Origin: an uncultured Aquimarina sp.
Lineage (GTDB): Bacteria; Bacteroidota; Bacteroidia; Flavobacteriales; Flavobacteriaceae
Length of the DNA: 55,870 nucleotides
Assembly (NCBI GenBank): GCA_947493035.1
Contig: CANLOW010000011.1
Location: 1-55,870, forward strand
Direction of reading: 5' to 3'
Both the position numbers and the translations under genes were made by a program. Positions 51,270 to 55,870 of the stretch are shown here, in pieces; the stretch's first letter is position 1; each line of letters opens with the position of its first letter. The notes under the pieces are model-generated. The model saw nothing but the letters and a program-made list of their open reading frames with translations. It was not told the origin of the DNA and searched no databases.

Positions 51270-54200
51270 ATGAAAAGAATAATTACTAACAACTTAAGAA
51301 GCGTATTTAGCATATTCCTTCTATTTTTTTCTTTTTCGATACAAAATTCGTTCGGACAGACTCCTGTTCAAGGAATTTTCCTTTCTGCGGAAACTACTCA
51401 AGGTACTTATTCCTATCAGGATCGTAATAATGTTACAAATACGTGGGGTCAAGGTCAGAATTTAGTTATAGAAAATATAACAGTAGGAGGAGAGACATAC
51501 ACAGTAGATTTGTCAAGAAGGGTTGCGGCTATATTTAGAAGAGCTGATAATCCTAGAGCTGAAGATGAATTATGTAGTTTTCTTGTTCAAAATGCAGCTA
51601 CTGGTGGTAATACTAGTTATGCTACTGATTTTCCTAGTTTATCTACTGCTGCTACAGGTAGAGATTGTGATATGGAGGTAGGTCTAACCTCTGCAATTGT
51701 AAATAGAGGGGCTAATGACTTGTTTAAGAACAATGAAGTTACGGCAATCAACGTAGAGCGTGTCGATATTGTTTATGAAAGAACCATTGTTACAAGTCCT
51801 TCAGATTTAGATAACATTGGTTTTATTGTTAGTGAAAAAGATGCTAATAGTGCAATTAAAGTTGCTGCTATTAAGAGATATGATGTAGATACTAATACTG
51901 TTTTGGAATATGGTGACCTAGTTACAGTTAATGCTGCTGATTATGGTACAGCATTGTCTCCAGGTAGTGCAGGTCCAGATGACGGAAGTGGTAATTTTGA
52001 AATGACGCTTAGCTGGGGTATCGATGCTGGTTTAGGTAATGGGGGGGTAGGAGCTAATCGTAATCGAGACCCTAATAATAGGCCAAGAAGAACGGGTGGA
52101 AGTACAAGTTTAATAGGTACTTCATTTATTTCATTGAGAGATTTAGGGTTAGAAGCAAACGATACTTTTTTTGGAGTGTCTTATTTCCCATTGGATGTCG
52201 ATAATAATGATGATCTTTTAGATCATACTTCTTTTCCTAATAATACAAATACTGGTTCAGGTGGAGGTCAAGATGTATTAGGTGGTTTAGGGGTTTTGGT
52301 AACCAATAGAGCAGTAGTTACAGGTCGTGTTTATCGAGATAATAATGAAAACGGGAATTTTGATGCAGGGGATGTTGGTATTCCTGGTGTTGAGGTGGTT
52401 GTTACTGATGTTAATGGTTTTGATACTGTTGTAGTGACTGAATCAACGGGTAATTATTCTGCTTTATTGTCTTCTAGTGGTCAGGCAACAGTTGATATTA
52501 ATACTAGTCAGACAAGTATTTTGAATCCAAGTAATTCAAATCCCTTTCCTGCTGATTTAATTGTTCAGACTGAAGGAACCAATTCATCTACAGTCAACGC
52601 TCTTTTAGGTTCGACACAGAATGCAGGAGACGATGGTTTTGCTACAGCTCCAACTTTAGCTGTTGGATCTTCAACAGTTTTTGAAAATCAATTTACTAGT
52701 CATTTAGTAACTTTAGCTGCATCGGCAGCATTTCCTTTGGTGTATGAATTTGATGTAACGGATGGTTCAGCAACTTCTCCTGGGGATTATGGTCAAAATC
52801 CAACATTTTTCACAAATGGTGTTACTTATGATGCTGCCACAGGAGATATTACAGTTCCTGCAGGTGTTACGCAGTTTCAAGTTTTTTTTAAGACCAATTT
52901 AGATTCAATCCCAGAAGGGAATGAGACTTATACATTAACTATAGGAGGAGATTCTGCTACAGGGACGATATTGGATTCTTTAGATAATGATGGTGATAAT
53001 GTACCGGATGTTACCGATTTAGACGACGATAATGATGGTATCTTAGATATAGAAGAGCTCAATTCTTGTGTCGGAACAATTTCTTATGAATACTATGATG
53101 GAACACCTGCAGGTAATACAGTAAATAGTATTCCTGATACTGGCGCTGATGCAGTAGGTACTATAAATCAAATTGATGAGGATGCAGTAATTTCTGCATT
53201 GGGAGTTTCAGCGGATACTTATGGTCTTAGATTTACAGGTTATTTTAATATTACTACTCCAGGGAATTATGAATTTTATTTAACTTCAGATGATGGGTCA
53301 AAACTTTTTATAAATGATCAAGAGGTAATTGATAATGATGGTAATCATGGAGATGTAACTGTTTTAAGGAATTATTTCTTATCCTCAGGTTTACATAAAA
53401 TTGTTGTTGAATATTTTGATGCAGGAGCAGGAGATACTTTGGTTTTAGAATATGCTTTAAGTGGTTCAATTTCTAGACAAGAATTACCATTTGCTAATTT
53501 TTATTGTAACCTCGATACTGATAATGATGGAGTACCTAATCATCTTGATACAAATGCTGATGGAGATAGTTGTTCAGATGCATTGGAAGGAGATGGAGGT
53601 TTTGATAACTCTAACTTAAGTGGAGAGTCTTTGTTAGGAACCGTAAATACTCAGGGAATTCCTACACAGGCAGGAGGTACAGGTCAAGCAAATGTTTCAG
53701 CATTTAATAATGCGACTATCGGACCTGAATGTGTGGAGATAAGTATCAGTGATGATGCCGAAACAGAAGGTGCAATTTTAGAATTTACGGTTACATTGGA
53801 TGCTCCAACTACGGAGCCAGTGACGGTTACATTTAATACGAATGATGGTACAGCAACAGTAGTGGATAATGACTATGTGGATAATGACAATACTCTTACT
53901 ATCCCAGCAGGAAGTATTTCTGGTTCTATAACAGTGCAGTCTGTTGATGATGTTGTTGATGAAAATAATGAGACTTTTAATGTTGTACTTAGTAATCCTT
54001 CTTCAGGTTCTTTTGTAGATGATACAGCATTAGGAACTATTAATGATGATGATAATGCTGCTGTAACATCGATAACAGATGATACTGTTTTTGAAGATCA
54101 AGTTTTAATACATACAGTTACTCTAGATATTGTAAGTATAGCGGATAATGACTATTCATTTTCAATAACACCTGGTTCAGCTACAACACCTTCGGATTAT

Positions 54201-55870
54201 AATAGTACTCCAGTAAGGTTTACTAACGGTGTAACATTTAATAGTGGTGCAGGAACGGTAACTGTACCTGCAGGTATTACTACATTTGATGTTTTGATAG
54301 ATTCAGAAATAGATAACAACCCTGAAGGGTCAGAATCATATACTATTTCAATAGGAGGGCAAAACGCAACAGGTACAATCAATGATAACCCTGATGTAGA
54401 TGGGGATAACGTGCCTGATATCGTTGATTTAGACGACGATAATGATGGTATTTTAGATGCAGACGAATGTGGTAGTATTATCAATGCTACATTTGTGTCA
54501 ACAAATGCGTTTGTGCCTGGTTTTACTTCTTTTACAGATCCAGCAGAAACAGCTGATGGAGATATAAATAATATTGGAGGGATAGGAGCTAATGGTTTTG
54601 TTTATGATACGACATCTGCGGGTGTAGAAAACCCAATATTCAATTATACATTTATTGTTCCAGTAAATATTTTTGCTTATTCATTTGAACTTTATGGAAC
54701 TGTTGGAGGAGCTACAACAGAGCAGCTTACAAATTATGATATAGAAATTAGAGATAGTGGTAATGCAGTTGTATTTGAAAGAAATGTATCTACAGCAAGT
54801 ATTTTGCCAAATGGTACACCATTAGAAATTTCAGGTTTTAGTCTTGCTCCAGGAAATTATTCATTTACAATTACAGATACAGATGCTCCTAGGAATAATA
54901 GAGAATTCAGTGAAGTTCGATTTATTGGTTGTCCAGATACAGATACCAATGGAACTCCTGATTATTTAGATTTAGATTCAGATGATGATGGATGTCCAGA
55001 TGCGTTAGAAGGTGACGGAGGTTTTGATTTTGATGACACTGTATCAGTAGGTGATAGAAGTTTAGGAGATAATGTTGATGCTGATGGGATTCCTATTGTG
55101 AATAGTGCTTCTGCTCAACAAGGTGATTTGAGTGCTACAGACGCTACAACTGTAGGGGTGGAATGTGTTAGTATCTCTATAGATAATGATGCTGAAATAG
55201 AAGGGACAGATTTAGTATTTACGGTTTCGTTAGATAGTCCAGCTAATGGTGATATTACGATCCCTTTCAGTACAGCAGATGATAGTGCTACTTTAACGGA
55301 TAGTGATTATATAAATACTACTGGAACCTTAACAATATCGGCAGGAGATGCTACAGGAACAATCACTGTTTCTACTACTCCTGATACTACTGTTGAACCA
55401 GATGAAGATTTATTTGTAAATCTAGGCACTCCTAATGCAGGTACATTTACCGATGCTCAAGGTGTTGGTACCATAGAAAATGATGATTTTTTACCAGTTG
55501 CCCAGAATGATGATGCTACAGTTGCAGAAGATTCAAGTGTTGAGATCAGTGTTTTAGATGATAATGGTAATGGAGTGGATAGCTTTGGAGGAGATGGTCC
55601 AAGCGCTGTTGATATTGTAATTGCTAGTAATCCAAGTAATGGTAGTGTAGTGGTGAATGATCAAGGAGATGATGATCCTACTAATGATACGATTACTTAT
55701 ACTCCAAATGCGAATTTCAATGGAGAAGATAGTTTCACCTATACAATACAAGATGCAAGTGGAGATACTTCTACAGCTACTGTTGACGTAACAGTTACTC
55801 CAGTTACGGATGACATTGCAGATGCCAATGAAGATGAGACTACGCTAGAGGATACGGATTTGACGGGTGA
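51270..55870 (+). CDS. giant secreted multidomain adhesin (5' part)
   Basis: Open to the window edge with no stop: 1533 whole codons. Signal peptide at about 1-35 (core SIFLLFFSFS, cleavage after SFGQ). Domains: about 36-345 unknown beta domain; 350-410 SdrD B-like (VTGRVYRDNNENGNFDAGD); from about 462 a module of Calx-beta-like strands, TSP3-type calcium loop DGDNVPDVTDLDDDNDG near 574-590, a PA14 domain (about 604-742), the DALEGDGGFD motif and Calx-beta; then a second such module (about 931-1403), with another core; and finally a cadherin-like or Big_9-like repeat. Probably calcium-stiffened and exported. Confidence 0.9.
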   Translation, partial: MKRIITNNLRSVFSIFLLFFSFSIQNSFGQTPVQGIFLSAETTQGTYSYQDRNNVTNTWGQGQNLVIENITVGGETYTVDLSRRVAAIFRRADNPRAEDELCSFLVQNAATGGNTSYATDFPSLSTAATGRDCDMEVGLTSAIVNRGANDLFKNNEVTAINVERVDIVYERTIVTSPSDLDNIGFIVSEKDANSAIKVAAIKRYDVDTNTVLEYGDLVTVNAADYGTALSPGSAGPDDGSGNFEMTLSWGIDAGLGNGGVGANRNRDPNNRPRRTGGSTSLIGTSFISLRDLGLEANDTFFGVSYFPLDVDNNDDLLDHTSFPNNTNTGSGGGQDVLGGLGVLVTNRAVVTGRVYRDNNENGNFDAGDVGIPGVEVVVTDVNGFDTVVVTESTGNYSALLSSSGQATVDINTSQTSILNPSNSNPFPADLIVQTEGTNSSTVNALLGSTQNAGDDGFATAPTLAVGSSTVFENQFTSHLVTLAASAAFPLVYEFDVTDGSATSPGDYGQNPTFFTNGVTYDAATGDITVPAGVTQFQVFFKTNLDSIPEGNETYTLTIGGDSATGTILDSLDNDGDNVPDVTDLDDDNDGILDIEELNSCVGTISYEYYDGTPAGNTVNSIPDTGADAVGTINQIDEDAVISALGVSADTYGLRFTGYFNITTPGNYEFYLTSDDGSKLFINDQEVIDNDGNHGDVTVLRNYFLSSGLHKIVVEYFDAGAGDTLVLEYALSGSISRQELPFANFYCNLDTDNDGVPNHLDTNADGDSCSDALEGDGGFDNSNLSGESLLGTVNTQGIPTQAGGTGQANVSAFNNATIGPECVEISISDDAETEGAILEFTVTLDAPTTEPVTVTFNTNDGTATVVDNDYVDNDNTLTIPAGSISGSITVQSVDDVVDENNETFNVVLSNPSSGSFVDDTALGTINDDDNAAVTSITDDTVFEDQVLIHTVTLDIVSIADNDYSFSITPGSATTPSDYNSTPVRFTNGVTFNSGAGTVTVPAGITTFDVLIDSEIDNNPEGSESYTISIGGQNATGTINDNPDVDGDNVPDIVDLDDDNDGILDADECGSIINATFVSTNAFVPGFTSFTDPAETADGDINNIGGIGANGFVYDTTSAGVENPIFNYTFIVPVNIFAYSFELYGTVGGATTEQLTNYDIEIRDSGNAVVFERNVSTASILPNGTPLEISGFSLAPGNYSFTITDTDAPRNNREFSEVRFIGCPDTDTNGTPDYLDLDSDDDGCPDALEGDGGFDFDDTVSVGDRSLGDNVDADGIPIVNSASAQQGDLSATDATTVGVECVSISIDNDAEIEGTDLVFTVSLDSPANGDITIPFSTADDSATLTDSDYINTTGTLTISAGDATGTITVSTTPDTTVEPDEDLFVNLGTPNAGTFTDAQGVGTIENDDFLPVAQNDDATVAEDSSVEISVLDDNGNGVDSFGGDGPSAVDIVIASNPSNGSVVVNDQGDDDPTNDTITYTPNANFNGEDSFTYTIQDASGDTSTATVDVTVTPVTDDIADANEDETTLEDTDLTG
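52655..54052 (+). repeat. adhesin internal repeat, unit 1
   Basis: Encodes Calx-beta-like, TSP3 loop, PA14 core, DALEGDGGFD and Calx-beta in that order. It aligns with unit 2 at both ends, with the loop and the DALEGDGGFD motif in the same places, but the core differs. Confidence 0.7.
54061..55485 (+). repeat. adhesin internal repeat, unit 2
   Basis: Same order as unit 1 (VFEDQV start, DGDNVPDIVDLDDDNDG, core, then DALEGDGGFD, Calx-beta, ending in VGTIENDDF) except that the core at about 54475-54930 is an unrelated beta domain, not PA14. Confidence 0.7.

Noticed and set aside
54197..54484. Minus-strand ORFs of 95 codons (and one at 55554-55751) within the adhesin
   Set aside because: Both are antisense to the adhesin, which is open for 1533 codons, and are repetitive in Ser/Ile/Pro.
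51270..55870. Adhesin as part of a contact-dependent or polymorphic toxin system
   Set aside because: No toxin domain, Rhs repeat or immunity gene is visible in this part; the C-terminus lies beyond the window, so it cannot be excluded.

Overview
The window is AT-rich chromosomal DNA from a member of the Bacteroidota, most likely a marine Flavobacteriaceae. Three things point there. The gene content is typical (DUF4197, DUF4199, DUF4294, chalcone-isomerase-like and 7TMR-DISM/LuxR proteins, a stand-alone FMN glutamate-synthase domain, a subtilase ending in a type IX-like sorting tail). Several -7 boxes match the Bacteroidota form TAnnTTTG. A GH16 lipoprotein resembles agarases and porphyranases. 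The genus cannot be told from the sequence alone.

Layout. 1-468: a possible gene tail with two palindromes, then non-coding DNA. 469-2251: a secreted protein and chorismate synthase. 2333-5281 (minus): nadC, a BrkB-type membrane protein and two tandem chalcone-isomerase-like proteins. 5330-9939 (plus): rlmH, maf, a lipoprotein, a DCC thiol oxidoreductase, an FMN glutamate-synthase-like protein and a one-TM protein. 10052-21472 (mostly minus): LysE exporter, patatin, M1 peptidase, outer-membrane protein, pepT, phosphohexomutase, GT2 plus DUF4199, PhnA, a cytosolic PBP2-type protein and a SUI1 protein. 21575-29294 (plus): lipoprotein, an unusual membrane fusion protein, mnmA, a subtilase, typA and the GH16 enzyme. 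29378-41127: ilvE, mnmD, gcvH, purU, DUF4197, an LpxL-like acyltransferase, rhomboid, DUF4294, M42 peptidase, Nudix, TlpA-like, a 52-residue basic protein, OsmC and a membrane-anchored LuxR regulator. 41128-42310: a gene-free stretch with two strong terminators, then tRNA-Gly(GCC) and two tRNA-Leu(TAA) on the minus strand. 42431-51012: mutS, a SpoU RNA methyltransferase, folK, an AsmA-like protein and prfC. 51270 to the edge: the first 1533 codons of a giant secreted multidomain adhesin.

Most genes are housekeeping: translation and RNA modification (rlmH, mnmA, mnmD, SpoU methylase, typA, prfC, SUI1), cofactors and one-carbon metabolism (nadC, folK, purU, gcvH), amino acids (aroC, ilvE, peptidases) and envelope (lipoproteins, acyltransferase, AsmA, GT2). 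No CRISPR array, prophage, insertion sequence or recognised defence island was found. The most unusual signals are a 145-nt hairpin at 14096-14240, a LacI-operator-like palindrome upstream of the GH16 gene, a two-part membrane fusion protein at 22249, an internally duplicated module with a swapped core in the adhesin, several REP-like repeats, and a possible small RNA at 41425-41722.
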